Notes: a model not told the origin generated them from the letters alone. A stretch of 64,000 nt of DNA from Antennarius striatus (GCF_040054535.1 NC_090785.1:13739501-13803500); one strand, 5' to 3'; shown: positions 22,901 to 36,354, counted from the stretch's first letter. Numbers and translations are program-made.

Positions 22901-25900
22901 TGCTAATGACCATTGCAGAGATGGACGTGTTATTTATTGTTGTGTCTGCATTAATGTTTGTGTATAGGTGTTTCATTTGTTTTTGAATTTCAGTGTTTGT
23001 TGGTTTGTCATGTCGACCAGGCCAGTGGTTGTCTTAGTGCTGCTTCCCTTTGACTGGCCGGTGAGTAAAGAACATGGAATACAAAACATTTACCAGGCTG
23101 TCAGTGAGTTATTAGAAAGGGGCTGAGTACATGACATTCATGGTTTCCCCATTGGCTGAAACACCTATAAGTGGATTAAATTAATTATGCAATCATTCTG
23201 ACTGACAGAATAGAAAAGCCACTTCTCTAAGTCAAAAACAGAAATACACAATTTCTATTGGATGTAAAAATGCCTTTAAATAAAATAAAGAATGCCTTCT
23301 GCCTTTTCTAGTACATGTAATCACAAGAGGATAGTGATGCCGTAAAACCTTCCATTCAACTTAAGCACACCACTCCACTGCACTGACCTTGACTGTAATT
23401 GTAGCGGGACCTCTTCTTTTAAACATTGATCACTAGGATGGAGAATTAAAAGTCAACCAAGCCTCAATAGAAACAAGAAAAAAATATTGCACTTTATCAG
23501 ATTGGAGGACATCCAGATATAAAACATTCAGTTTTAATGCTCAGCCAGTCCTGAAGACAAAGCCCCAATCTCTCCATGTAAAACACACACAACCATGTAG
23601 TTGGAAAGATATTAGAAATAGTAAAACTCTGCTGGAATGGATACTAATGGATATCTGTGGGAGTCTAATTAGAGAGGAAATAGAGGAAATGCTGACAGCA
23701 CACACATCCATTCATTCATTAAAGCAGACTAGCATAATCTGCAGAAAATAGTCCTGGAACAGTTCCATGCTAAAATCACTCATTTTGCTGCACAGCACTG
23801 GATAATGACCAGACTAGAATGCACACACAATATAATACATGTACATACAGACCAGAAAAACACTTTTCTAGATGTCCAAGAATACAGAGGGATTGAAAGT
23901 ATTCACATTTGGATGAGAAATAGAGGGTAGGGTGACAGCGGACCGGTGGGAACATCCAGGGGGAGTCAGTGATGTGCTGCAGAGAAGAACGGCTTGGAGT
24001 CATGGTTTCAAAGTCAACAACAGTACAGCACCAAACCTTCTTTAATGTTCCATCCATAAAGAAGTTTGGACTTTCTTTTTTTCTTTTTCTTTTTTTAGCT
24101 TTTGAGTGATGAGTGCTCAAATGCTTAAAGTGGATTCTAGGTGAAACTGTGGTTGTTTCTATGGAGTAAACACATTTTTATTGCTGGATCATGTACCACT
24201 GGTGATGTGAGTGCAATATTGATACAAGATTTAAGTACACTTATGATTCCAATATCGAAAGCCTTAGCTTTAGATATTCACGCATCAGCAATAGTCAAGA
24301 AGACAGAAACAAACTGAATTTTTCACTTGAAGTTTAACTAATTTCATTTGCATTCTGCCAGCTGACGCACAGGGAGAGGTTTGCTCTTTTATGTCATTAA
24401 TATCTGATGAAAAATGTTCTCCTTTTCTTTCCGTTTTTGTAATCAGTGAAGCAATAACACTGCCTTGGATTGTACAATCTTTGAAAATTGTAAGGCACCA
24501 AACTGGCAGATAAGATCACAGAACTGATCTCAGTCAAGCCTTTTCATATTTAAAAGAAGGTTCCCTCGAGTTCTAATCATTGTTCTGCTTGATGTATGAT
24601 CATGTCTCTCTAGCAATAACCACAATGCACTTTTTTTTTTTTTTAGCCCTAACACACTAAATGTGAGGGGACTTATCATGTACCATCTGAAATAAGCATT
24701 TCACCTTGTCACCTCAATAATCTACTTTCAGGTCTCACCACTAACATAATCCATTTCATTCAGTGGATTCATGGCCAGCACTTTCTTCCCGAGCCAAAGC
24801 ATTACCTTGAAGGGTAGTTTTAAGGTGTAACATTTTCCCCTAAGACCTTGTGATCTGAAAATATTTTAGAATCCCAGAGACAGAAATAAGGGGAGCTATA
24901 AATCACTGGTTTCCTTAAGGCCCCCTGAGGAGATGTGAGATGAATTTGCCCCAATCATGAGTGGAGGATAAGCCCACTACTCGTCCAGGAAAAGAAAACA
25001 ACAAAGCATTTGGAACAAATGTCGTCAACCTTGGTGAGAGCTCCTCTTATACTTCTAATACAGTATATCAGGTCATCAAGAACCGTGGAATTATTTTCTG
25101 GGAGAAGATGCTGTAAATATTTGTTAATATGGTGAAGCTGTGTTAATTGCCTGTGCTGCTTTGGCGGAACTATTAATGATCCCAACAACAGAGGTCCATT
25201 TCATGAAGAAAGGTTAACGAATCTTGAGTCAGTCTGTGACTCTGGGTTTCCCTCATTTCAGGGTAAACACACAGTTTTCACTAAACCTAATTTGTGAATA
25301 GGATCTCAGGTTGTAATTCTAATTAATTCAGATGTAAAAAATCTATTGAAAAGTGTGAAGAAAGATTTAGATGTTTACAGAGCCTCTTCAACATTATTAT
25401 AAGATTTCCTTATTAATATAAAATCTTCTAATTCCAATTAAAAAATGAAGTTGATGGGAAACTTATGAATGTTATAAATGTGCAAACACATTATACATTT
25501 AAGTCTACTTAAATAAAAGATTACATCTTGATAAAGGCCAGCCACGGTGATTTGTGGGTCAGTGTTTTGTCGATACTTCCACCCACCGGACCCATTATGA
25601 GAGCCAAACCATACCGATCTCCAAGCACATGCATTTCTCAAAACACCAGACACCCACACAAACCACAAATCTAAACTTTTCTATCATGAATAGTTACTCA
25701 ACTGTCAGGACTGAGTGCTTATCATGTGAAGGACAGCAACACAACCAGCTGTGTGGACTTCACCAACAATCTGCATAAACCTCAGTGTGATAAAGCACAA
25801 AAACATAGTTGGATCTTTGCTGGATGTCCATAAAGTCAAACATCACACAGTCAAAACCCTATCTAACCCTGTGCCTGTAAATAACCAAGCAGACCTTGTG

Positions 25901-26573
25901 GTCTGTAACTGTTTTTAACTTATTTTAAACTTACCAGGTAGCTAGCATATATATGTATTTTTAATAATGAGTTGTGAAAGACAGTTTTGGAAATATTTAC
26001 CACTACTTCTGACCTCCAACTCATTTGAATAAAACACTGCCAATGAGCTTGTACCTTGTCCTGTGACAGTTACACGTTTTTATGGCAGTCATTCCTCATA
26101 CATGCTAGGATGCAGTATCACACTGTTTTGAGTAAATGGGTTGCTGTGCCCATCTAACGTGACACTTTTCCCATAGATTCAATCATGCAGTGAAACTGAG
26201 CTTGTAATGAAATCAAGGCATGTTCTGGAAATGTTCCAAAGGTCTTAGGGTAAACAAGAGTAGTAGATATTACCCACAAAGAACAGGCCTTTACATTTTA
26301 ATTTTCTTATGCAATTTTGGAATAGAAATGTAATGTTTATACAAGATGATTTACATACAGCATGAGCCTTTCATAAAAGGCTTGCAATCTAATTCTGAAG
26401 ATTACTGCAGCTGTAATCTATTTCTTTCATCTGACTGAGTAAATGTTGTACAGCATAGGATCAGATCTGGTGCCAGTGCTATGCTTACAGTCTGTAAAGG
26501 GAATAGTCAAAGCTGTATAATGTCTTTTAAATGACCTAAACTGGGATCAGGTAAATATGCCAAACATAAAATC
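22901..26573. other. Intergenic, nothing recognised
   Basis: AT-rich single-copy-looking DNA with short chance frames only. Confidence 0.35.
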
Positions 26574-27075
26574 CAGTGGTGGGCGGTCAGGGCCAGCAAG
26601 GCTTTCTCTGCTGGTCTAACATAACCAGAAATTATGATATTTATGATAAAAGTCAATTGTATTTTAATGCATTTTCCTTAAATAAATATAGTCATTTATA
26701 TGTATAAATATATAATTATACATTTGGATATAATATGACATAGGCCAACTCTGGGTCAGTGTTCTATTTTTAGGTCAGAGGGGTTTTATCCAATCAGAAT
26801 TCAGCTAGCTTGTGTTGCCAGGTTGAATGAAATCTGCCCAGGTCTCCCTGCACTGTGAGTGAATGGGAACATATGGTTAATAGACAGATACGATAGCCAA
26901 TCAGATCATGACTTGGCGACACTAAGGCCTTCTAGCTGGCCTCATGTTCACCTGACATGTACGTGTCCTGTGATTGGATACTCACTCTGAGAAGGCGGCA
27001 CAATGCAGACGCTATGCAGACCCACATTTGAAGAGAAGCTCTAGTGACACTAGGGTCCGATCCCTGAAGGAGCTA

Positions 27076-27270
27076 ACCTGTTCTAGCTAACTTGAACTAG
27101 CGAACCTAAACTAGCTAACCAGTTCTAGCTCACCTGAACTTGCTAACCTTAACTAGCTAACCTGAACTAGCCAACCTGAACTAGCCAACCTGAACTAGCC
27201 AACCTGTTCTAGCAAACCTGAGCTAACTAAGCTGTTCTAGCTAACCTGAAGTAGCTAACCTGTTCTAGTT
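27076..27270 (+). repeat. 14-bp minisatellite (CTAGCTAACCTGAA-type unit)
   Basis: About fourteen diverged copies of a 14-bp unit, variants differing mainly as AACTAG or TTCTAG. It lies inside the hAT element. Confidence 0.85.
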
Positions 27271-27510
27271 GTTCTTGAGGAATGAAAGGAGAATGGATTT
27301 TGTGTTTAAATAAGCCGTTTGAACAGCTGTTTCGGTGAGTACAAGCATTTCATTTATCCAAGTTTTCATATTAAATGTTACATCAAATCAATTATAACAA
27401 AATAAAATGACAAATATACTAAAGATGAAAAAAAATTCTTGCTCTTGCAATTGATGGAGGAAAGCGCAACTTGTTCCTCCGCATGTTTGCTTCATTTCGG
27501 GTAGTGAGAA

Positions 27511-27973
27511 TGTTGGAGGTCCGAATAAAGGCTGGAGACGATGAACAGTCTTTCGAAGTTTAATTACAGAATATTTTGGGCACAAGAGACTTACAGACAA
27601 GAGCTGCAGCGGTGCAAACGAGTGCAAAGATAAGAGAGGATCACACATCATTTATACTCTAAAAGGCAGGATTGTGGGCGGTGAATCTATTGTTTAACCT
27701 CAAAATATCTGCTCTAAACCAGTTCTTTCACCGGTTTTAGTTGGTACATCATGACCTCTCTGCGTTAACATAGAATGTCAAGACGACAGTTTCACAAAAT
27801 TATCTGAGAATACAGCAATATTAATCACGCGGACCCCGTGAGGATATATCTGTTGCAAACAAAATTATCTAAGGATACTGACAGTCATACAAGCATTTCT
27901 AAATATGGTCAAACAGTAGATTATTTCCATACAGAACCTTCATGACCTCAGACAGCCTGGTGCCTTCCTCACA
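27511..27973 (-). mobile_element. Probable solo LTR nested in the hAT element
   Basis: On - it starts TGTGAGGAAGG, has a TATAAATGA box (about 27655), an ATTAAA signal followed by TCTCCAGCCTTTATTCGG, and ends CCTCCAACA. This layout is typical of a retroviral or gypsy LTR. I could not find a clean target duplication, so the borders are approximate and the class is open. Confidence 0.45.
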
Positions 27974-27993
27974 AGCGTTGAATGATTTGAGAA

Positions 27994-27997
<4 letters not shown>

Positions 27998-28069
<72 letters not shown>
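27998..28069 (+). repeat. (CA)n microsatellite
   Basis: About 36 pure units inside the hAT element. Confidence 0.97.
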
Positions 28070-28070
<1 letters not shown>

Positions 28071-28530
28071 TATATTCATACACAGCCTTCACAATGTGTG
28101 TAAATGATTTGGTGCACTTGCACAGCTGTGTGATTGTAGAGGAAATACACTGAGACTTGTGTCCCTGCTGGAAAATAGCCTGTTTAATGATAGAGGTGAT
28201 GCAACATCTAGTAGTGTGTTAGTGTATGTCTGTATTTCTTTTTTCTAGCTGTGGTGTCATTAATGATGGTCATTTCAGTCGGTTTTGTTGTGATGTAGTT
28301 GTGTGACATTTATAAAAGGGGTGGCCGCGGGATTCTCCTGTGCCAGTGACAATAAAAGGAGTGGGGCTGACGTTGGTTTTTGTCCCATTTGAGGAAGTTA
28401 TAAACGACCTAAACGCTACATTGATGGCAGCGGTCGGAGCCACTCACAGTATTATGGGATGTATTTAAGCATGTTTGACTACGGAGAACATCACTGTAGA
28501 CCTAGGTGTGAAATGCACGGCCCGCCACTG

Positions 28531-29394
28531 ATATAATCTATCAATCTATAATCTACTCTGTGTGAAACCATCTGCATCATGGTACTTGGTACGTGTTCAG
28601 TATAATTTGTCAGTATCTATTATAGATGCCATTTGTATTTACAGATCAGAAATATTCATGTCAAATACATATAATGTTGACAGAGACGATTAAATTTTGT
28701 CACATCAACACAAACTATATTCAGTTCAGCACAAATTAAATCTCCTCCCCACATAATGTGTTGAAATTGGGCCAGATATGACTTGACCACAATGGAGATC
28801 AATATTTCTACTATTAACAGAAAATGAAATCCTGTAACTCTGGTGAAGAGTTACGATCACCGGATGTGATTAACTGGAAGTGAACCGGATGGAGGAGGGT
28901 TTCAAGGACTTCACAATCAAGTTATAGCTGAGAGCAGAAGATAGATGAATGGATTTGTAGCGTGACATCAATGACGTGATTGATTCAGACTGTGCTTTTT
29001 ACTGAAAGAGTGATCACTCTTGCCTTATTGAGTTAAATGAAGAATGACAATGTGCATAAATGAGAATTAAGATAAATTTCCTGTCTGGCTTATTTTGAGG
29101 TTCCTATCTGTTTTTGGTTATGCACTTTACAAACATTAAAGCATTGCATTTTACCAAACCATCAGTCTGTAACATCTATTAACCCTGACAAGCAATTAAA
29201 TCACCAATGTGGCGCTACCGGAGAGCAATAAATGAAGGATACACAAATGTACACCTTACCATCTCTTAGTTCTATAACAATATGACCCTGATGTTTTATA
29301 GTGAGTAAACTTTGACAGTTGAACTGTTAAGACTTGTCCTTGAATGTGAGTTTTCACAGAAAATAAACAATGGCTAGTGTGTAATTCATTTATT
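28531..29394. other. Intergenic, nothing recognised
   Basis: Short chance frames only. Confidence 0.35.
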
Positions 29395-29740
29395 CATTTT
29401 CATGTACCGCCGCTGTATCCGCTGTAGCGGGTCATTGGGAACTGGAGCCTATCCCAGCTGGCATAGGGCGTGAGGCGGGGGACACTCCGGGCACGATGCC
29501 AGTGCACTGCAGAGCCACATACAAAGACATACAAACACACACTCACTCACTCCTACGGGCAATTTGGGACCGACCAATTAACCTGAAGCGCATGCTTTTG
29601 GAGGTGGGAGGAAGCCGGAGAACCCGAAGAGAACCCACACAGACACGGGGAGAGCATGCGAACTCCGCACAGAGCGGGATTCGAACCCGGACCCGCCGTG
29701 TTGTGAGGCGACAGCACTAACCACTGCGCCACCGTGCCTA
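29395..29740 (-). mobile_element. Full-length tRNA-derived SINE
   Basis: Read on -, it begins GGCACGGTGGCGCAGTGGTTAG, an RNA polymerase III A box, and has a perfect B box GGTTCGAATCC about 40 bp on. The body has TTCTCCGGCTTCCTCCCACC, GCCCGGAGTGTCCCCCGCC and the closing GGGATAGGCTCCAGTTCCC, and ends near an ATTCATTC-type tail. Truncated relatives lie at 9912-10160, 10494-10700 and 45690-45975. The head is intact, but I cannot say whether it is transcribed. Confidence 0.85.
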
Positions 29741-32700
29741 AAACTAAAATGACCATATAACTATTGCGATCCATGAATATTAAAATAATTCTATACCAGT
29801 CCTTCATTGATGTATGTGGATGTTTAAAAATGTGCATGCAATTAGTATTCTCCATATGTTACTGCCTGTGTGACTTGGATTGCAAATGCAATAATGCAGC
29901 CATTTGTAATCAGACTGCAGTGTTGGCTCTGCTTGACTTCAATTTACTCGTACATGCATAATGACATATAGAGTCTGAGGGTTAAGATTATCACCTAATA
30001 TATATTATGTATCTGCAGTAAATCAGCACATTTACATAAAGAAGACGGGAGACTTTTTGCCTATCTTGTACGTTCATACTTGCGTTTTTCTTGGGGATCT
30101 GCAGTACTTGAGAAAAACATGAAGGAAGTGAGGATTTTTTGGCTGGAATCTTATGAAGTGTGAAGATAAGACAAATCTGCTTTGAGTTGATACTGCAGTG
30201 CTAAAGAAGTTCACCCTCTCGAATGAGAATTAGTTAAATCAAATGTATTAAAGGAGCACAAAGTCAAATGAAACTTTTCCATACATGATTGGTTTGTACA
30301 TCTGAGCACGTGAATTATCTATGACTAACAGCTATCAGTAACAACAATGGAATCACTTTGTACTATATTGTTTTGAAAAGTATTGGATTTATAATCACTA
30401 CTATATGCTGTCATTCCAAAACACACATCATTCATCCATAGTTTATCCTCTGAGATGTATGAGTTGTATTGCTGTTACCTCTGTAACATCACTCGGAAAG
30501 GGTCGGTTATTATTGACCATTAGACTTGACTTTGTCTTAATTGTCCGCCGCATATCTGATCTGATCACAGATCGACACAGTAGTACCTACATTATTAACT
30601 CAACTAGCCACTCTCCTCGTGAAGACATCCCTTCATCACCCGTGTACTGTATGATGATTGCCTACACTAGTTTACTCATAACCTATTCCAAGTATTAGAT
30701 ACTTAAATTACCTAGAGAGCTGGTGGCAAATATGTGTTGAGGTGAATGCAATTCTGGCCAATGTTTTACACAACAAATTTTGATATCAGCAAACTTCTAA
30801 AATGTTAATATTTGTTGTCTAAACCACACCCAAACTGTCTGAACTCAATCCTTGGTTTTAGTTTTACATTAATGCCCTTTCTCCACCTGCCATTCACTCC
30901 GTCCTCTAAGTGACTCCAGCTTGAAGTTTCATTTACGCTATGAACTATTCATATGAACATACAGTAATCCTGTCAGTGAATATGTCATGACCCATGAATG
31001 CAACTGGAACAACTATTTGGCACTTAAAGAGTAAAGGCAGGTGCACCACTTTTAGATTCTTGTGTACTGCATCACATAGGCTCTGAGTTTAAGTAAAGTT
31101 CAATCATGATAGTTAAATGTTTAGAAAAATTGAAAACAATAAACTAATTCAAAAACAAAACAAAGTGTATAAACATAAGTCAATATACAACAAAAGTGAA
31201 CATTTAAGAGTCCAGTTCCCCTCGCAAATGTCTGAAAAATGTTTTACAAGTACAGCCGTTATATTTTACAAGACATTGTAGATACTGAAAAAATAGACCA
31301 TTTTCAAAGATCTCTCATTTCCTCTCTCTGCTCTGAAATTGATATCCATTTCTAGAAATGGAATGACTGAGACTGAAGTGCTCATTATGATCAAATAATG
31401 TCAGAATCTGAGTCAGATTCCAAGAATGATCTGTTGTTATTACCTCAGCATGGACAGGTGTGTCAAGCAATCTCCCTTGAATGGCGTCTTTAAATGCCAA
31501 CTGTACATTTCCAATCACGGAGCCACTAAAGTACACATGTCTCCCCTCGATCCCACCCCTCCCAGCTGCCACTGGCACGTAACAACGTCACGCTCCTGCT
31601 GCCTGGCAACATCTCTTCAGTGGAGGACAAAAAGTGCTTCATTGTTTTTATGCCATTCACAGCAGCTGTCTCAAGGTCCCTGCCTCTCAGCGAGAGGAGG
31701 ACACCTTTCTTTTCCCTCTCCCTATGCTTCTGTGTTTGTGTGCATGTGAGAAAAGACAGCATTTACCCAGTAAAGCATTTTGGATTCTTGGGCGCAGGAA
31801 GGATGTAAATTAAGTCCTCCATTAAGGATTACAATAGTTCCCTGTTCACTTTTGTCTCCTGCATCTCTGGAAGGTTTATTCAGATTCTGAAACTCACCTT
31901 TCAATTGATGCAGGAAAGCAAGACAATAAATGAATGATGAATACATAAATGGGATGAAGACCAAATGGGAAAACATCCACCATTGTCATGATTTATGTGT
32001 TCAATCATATAACAATACCTGACCTCATACTTAGCTGGAACTTGGCTGTGGAATCAATACTATGTCACCTCGCGCCTGGAGCATGGTCTCTCATTCTAAC
32101 CCAGCTGACGGCCTCTCTTTGCTCAGTCACCACCTCTCTATCACACTCTTTAATATCCTTTTGCAGAAAGAAATTAGAATCACACAAACAGATGCACAAT
32201 CACAAAGCAAGGGAGAAGAGTGGGAACAGAGACACTTTCGTGCTCGAAAACCAAAAGCACTGCAGGGATCACAATGAATGAAATGAGGTCTAGCGAGAAG
32301 AAATAAAAATGTCCTTCCATTTTTAAACCTGAAATATAAGAGCTGCAGCCTCCCTTTGATTCCCAATGTCTATAAATTGGAGAGATGCTGAGAATCCACC
32401 TTATCTTCTCTCAGCACCCTGTAACTCTTTGTGCTGCCCTCTGAAAGAAACGGGTGTCTCTGATAATGGTGTTCATTGTCCGACTCTTTCACCTTCATTT
32501 AAAGGAGCGTTATTACTCATTCATCTTGGCTGGAGGAGCAGAGAACAACATTTGTTGCCTATATTTCTTACTCTCTGTGAGCGAGCGGTTGCCAGCAGCA
32601 AACATTAAACTGCGATTTATCAGTTTCTGATAACTTTGGGGCCAGCGAAGAAATTGCACAGATTGTCAAATGAAAGCTTTTTTGTTATGTTAATGTTTCC

Positions 32701-33530
32701 ATGTTGTCCTGTGTCCACTGGTGGACATCAGGATGTTTGGTCTTTGAAGGCTCTGTTTTCTACAGTATCTTAAACTGAATGTGGCGTCAAAGGATTCGAT
32801 TCAGCAAAATAGAAATAGAGTATATAGTTTATCATACCTGTCAACAAGCAAGATTTGCTTGCAAAGATAATCAGGCTTTTTAAATCATGATAGCCCACTG
32901 TTACATTGCTTTGCTGTTGTAGTCAGGGTGAATTGACTGAATACTTCCACAAGAATTGTTTGCGGTCAAGAAGTTCCTTACATATTGGAAAGTCCCTCCA
33001 AATCTCCCACAGTGGTAAATCAGATTTTTAACCCTGATAAGAAATTTTTTCTTTTCCCAAAACTAAAACTGTGGATGTAAAATTTAGGTCCAGTTTGATT
33101 CGTTTGACTTAACTGTCTAGCAAAAAACCATGCTTGGTAGATCTGTGATATCAGAGCTGCTGAGAACTAATTTTATCCTTAATGGACTCGTCAGCTTGGA
33201 TGATTAAACAAATGATTGATGGTCTGTTCCTTTTTTGATATTAGAAAAGAGACAGCTTATCCTCTGGATTATGTTCATTATGTTTTGGGTCAGGGGAGAT
33301 AATGGTCAAAGGAAAATGAAAAATCTCTATTCACCAAAGGTAAAGTTGTAATGAACCAAGTATTTATATATTAAATTTGTAATATTTATATATTAACTTT
33401 GTAATATCTTCTTTAACTGCAATACAAGAAACTAATTGTTACTACTATGAAATGTCAATATTTATTGAACTGGTGCCCTTGAGACCAGATGAAGCTGTAT
33501 GCAGACCAAAACCAGTCAGACACCGCTGTA
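29741..33530. other. Intergenic; possible conserved non-coding or unassigned exon sequence
   Basis: No gene is supported. A - strand stretch at 31443-31620 has an open frame that ends at a good donor-like GAG|GTAATA (see findings). The segment 32364-32690 is free of recognisable repeats and has a balanced composition, which may mean constraint. Confidence 0.3.
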
Positions 33531-33531
33531 G

Positions 33532-33850
33532 TGTCGTGCCTTTGCCAGTTTTGTTTCCTCTGTGTTTGGTTTCGTTCCCATTCTGACTCTGTCCTCTATG
33601 TGTCAGGGCGTGGCTACCCCCCACCCCCGGTCTACCTGTACACCTGCTCATGTCTGCTGTGAGGCACAGCTGCTCTTCATCATCCCGTCACCTTTTCATC
33701 ATATAACGCCCATCTCTCCTCCCAGCCTTTGCTAGAATCTAGCTGTCTATCTATGCAGATCATTCCACACCCACAGCCGTACACAGTACAACTGCGTGTT
33801 GCTTTTGGGTTTGCTTGTTGCTTTATTTTTCACACTAGAGGGGCATTCCG
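33532..33850 (+). mobile_element. Possible LTR fragment
   Basis: Starts TGTCGTGCC with the pyrimidine-rich leader GTTTTGTTTCCTCTGTGTTTGG, and has a CATATAACGCC box about 170 bp on (about 33700). This resembles fish gypsy LTRs. No target duplication was found. Confidence 0.3.
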
Positions 33851-34772
33851 TAAGCTGATATACAGTCTGGGAGAAATACATGATTACGGAATGTCAGAAT
33901 GGTATTATTTTCATGTCTTTTGTTTTTAAAAATGTTAAAATATTGCACTTCAACCTCCATACATACAGACAGCATAATGAGAATATGTAATATAAAATCA
34001 AGATAAAATAAAGATTTTTGGGACCTCTATTAAGTTTCTTGTGCTTGACTTTTAAATATGACATTTTTTCAGCAAATTTTTGGAACTCTTTCAACTTTAA
34101 TTTCTTACCGTGTCTGAGAGGACAAACTGAACTCTTACATAGGCTTTTATTTCTATATTTATATCATTAAAATGATCAATAAATGGTTGCCAAAGCTTGT
34201 AGAATTTTAATTTCTCTAGTTCAACATTTTTCACACAATCCCAAACTGAACTTTCATTTGTTAGTGCAGTCATTTGTTTTCCTCTGAGAGATATCAGTCT
34301 TCATGTCAACGAGCTGACAAGTGATACCATAGTATGTTTGTATATTGCCAATACATATATTTTTTGTCTGTTAGTCAATTATATCTTAAGCTGCTGTCAG
34401 TGGATCCAAGCCAACAGGACTGTAAAAGTCTTAATACATAATGATGCATTATGTACAGTATCAGATGTGTATGCTATATAATGAATAATTGCTGTACCTG
34501 ACTTTGAGCATTTTACTGATCAAAATCTACAACAGAAGTTACACGTGAAAAACACAAAGCATAAAAGAGGGACACTGAAGAGGTGATCATGGATCCACCA
34601 CATCACAGTTTATTATAATACACCTCGGAGAATGCTGACCTATCGTAAACAATTAGAAGGCCATCTGTGCATCATTCGCAGACTCCCCCACATGACAAAT
34701 ATGCCACTATACACATTTATGACAATCTATAATTGCTAGAAAATACATTGCATTCAAAAGACATCCATCTAG
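33851..34772. other. Intergenic, nothing recognised
   Basis: AT-rich; contains a 10-bp perfect hairpin stem (33844-33853 with 33884-33893). Confidence 0.35.
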
Positions 34773-34822
34773 CCATCCATCCATCCATCCATCCATCCAT
34801 CCATCCATCCATCCATCCATCC
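34773..34822 (+). repeat. (CCAT)n microsatellite
   Basis: About twelve units. Confidence 0.95.
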
Positions 34823-35530
34823 TCTTGTAAATGAGACAGTCACAATCATCTCATCATATTCAGCCACTTATCTTAGTTTGCTAGACTTAAAAAAAATGTG
34901 ATTTCACATATAAAACCTCCATAAAAAACAATTAACAATTTTGACATTATTTGATATAATTCCTCAATAATCCAATATACTGGCCTTCATTCAGACAGTG
35001 TTCAACCTCTGCTGAGGCCCTGATGCCAATTTGGGTCTGACTGACAGCTGAAAACAATCTTTCCGCAGCAGAGCGTGTCAGATGTGATATTATCTAGGGC
35101 TTAGGTGACCATTCATCTTGCCAACTACCTAATTTTAGAGTGTTGACTGATTGAACAAGTGACAGCCTATTTGACTGTGACCTTCCTCTTAGACTGCTGC
35201 TAAATGAAGAAGCAGAGCCATTGGCTATAGTAAAATGTACAAAAATGCAAGCAGTCACTTAGAGGGTAATGTATGTGCATGTGTATTTTTGTGATGGGAC
35301 AAGCCTGGCTTACAAGTGACATAACTGCATATATTGTAGAGGTGTTGTTTGGATGCATAAAAAGGTTTAAGGTTAGCATGCTAGTGGTGTGCCTCATGCA
35401 GTGAGTATAACATCATTGCGTTGGAGTGGTTGTTGGTATGAGTGTGATATTTTGGTTATCCTTAATATATGTTCCAGTTAATTTATTTTTGTAATTATTT
35501 ATTTGCTTTTTTTTACAATTGTTTATTTCA
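34823..35530. other. Intergenic, nothing recognised
   Basis: Left flank of the RTE insertion; T-rich just before it. Confidence 0.35.
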
Positions 35531-36354
35531 GACAACGTTAGACAGGAATCACCATGGACTATGATGTTTGCAGATGACATTGTGATCTGTAGTGAGAGCA
35601 GGGAACAGGTGGAGGAGAAGCTAGAGAGGTGGAGGTTTGTCCTGGAAAGGAGAGGAATGAAGGTTAGCCACAGTAAGACAGAGTACATGTGTGTGAATGA
35701 GAGGGACCCAAGTGAAAGAGTGAGGTTACAGGGAGAAGAGATCAAGAAGGTGGAGGATTTTAAGTACTTAGGCTCAACAGTCCAAAGCAATGGAGAGTGT
35801 GGAAAAGGGGTGAAGAAGCGTGTACAGGCAGGATGGAACGGGTGGAGGAAAGTGTCAGGTGTGATGTGTGATAGAAGAGTTTCAGCTAAAATGAAAGGAA
35901 AGGTGTACAAAACTGTGGTGAGACCAGCGATGTTGTTTGGTCTACAGACAGTGTCACTGAGGAAAAGACAGGAGGCAGAGCTGGAGGTAGCAGAGATGAA
36001 GATGCTGAGGTTCTCTCTGGGAGTGATCAGGAAGGATAGGATCAGGAATGAGTACATCAGAGGGACAGCAGATGTTAGAGGTTTTGGAGATAAAGTCAGA
36101 GAGACCAGACTGAGATGGTTTGGACATGTCCAGAGGAGAGATAGTGAATATATTGGTAGAAGGATGCTGAGTTTTGAACTGCCCTGCCAGGCAGGAGGCC
36201 TAGAAGAAGACCAAGGAGGAGGTTTATGGATGTAGTGAAAGAGGACATGAAGGTAGTTGGTGTGAGAGAAGAGGATGCAGAAGACAGGGTTAGATGGAGG
36301 CAATTGATTCACTGTAGCGACCCCTGAAGGGAAAAGCAGAAAGGAAAAGAAGAA
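35531..36354 (+). mobile_element. RTE-type LINE fragment, copy 1 (reverse transcriptase C-terminal half)
   Basis: An open frame (35519-36235) encodes the end of a LINE reverse transcriptase: the catalytic FADDIVICSES motif, the KYLGSTVQ block, then RIRNEYIRGT and LRWFGHVQRRDSEYIGRR. These are typical of the RTE group. A 5-bp duplication (CTGCC, about 36179-36188), absent from the copy at 56103, shifts the frame and costs the last 50 or so residues. The 3' end is CGACCCCTGAAGGGAAAAGC followed by an A/G-rich tail instead of poly(A), as in RTE elements. It is 5'-truncated and not functional. It ends where the hAT transposase remnant begins. Confidence 0.85.

Larger units (their letters stand above)
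26574..28530. mobile_element. Non-autonomous hAT-type element with 8-bp target duplication
   Basis: Ends are CAGTGGTGGGCGGTC (left) and, in reverse complement, CAGTGGCGGGCCGTG (right). Flanking 8-mers are ATAAAATC and ATATAATC, a 7/8 match as expected for hAT. The first 350 bp share blocks with the - strand sequence starting at 37249 (GGGCCAGCAAGG, TTTTATCCAATCA, TCAGCTAGCT, ATGAAATCTGCC), where a hAT transposase gene begins. This copy encodes no transposase. It has gained a minisatellite (27076-27270), an LTR-like block (about 27511-27973) and a CA tract (27998-28069). Confidence 0.8.

Noticed and set aside
29496..29855. Frames on both strands with Arg-rich sequence
   Set aside because: They lie within the SINE and its tRNA-like head.
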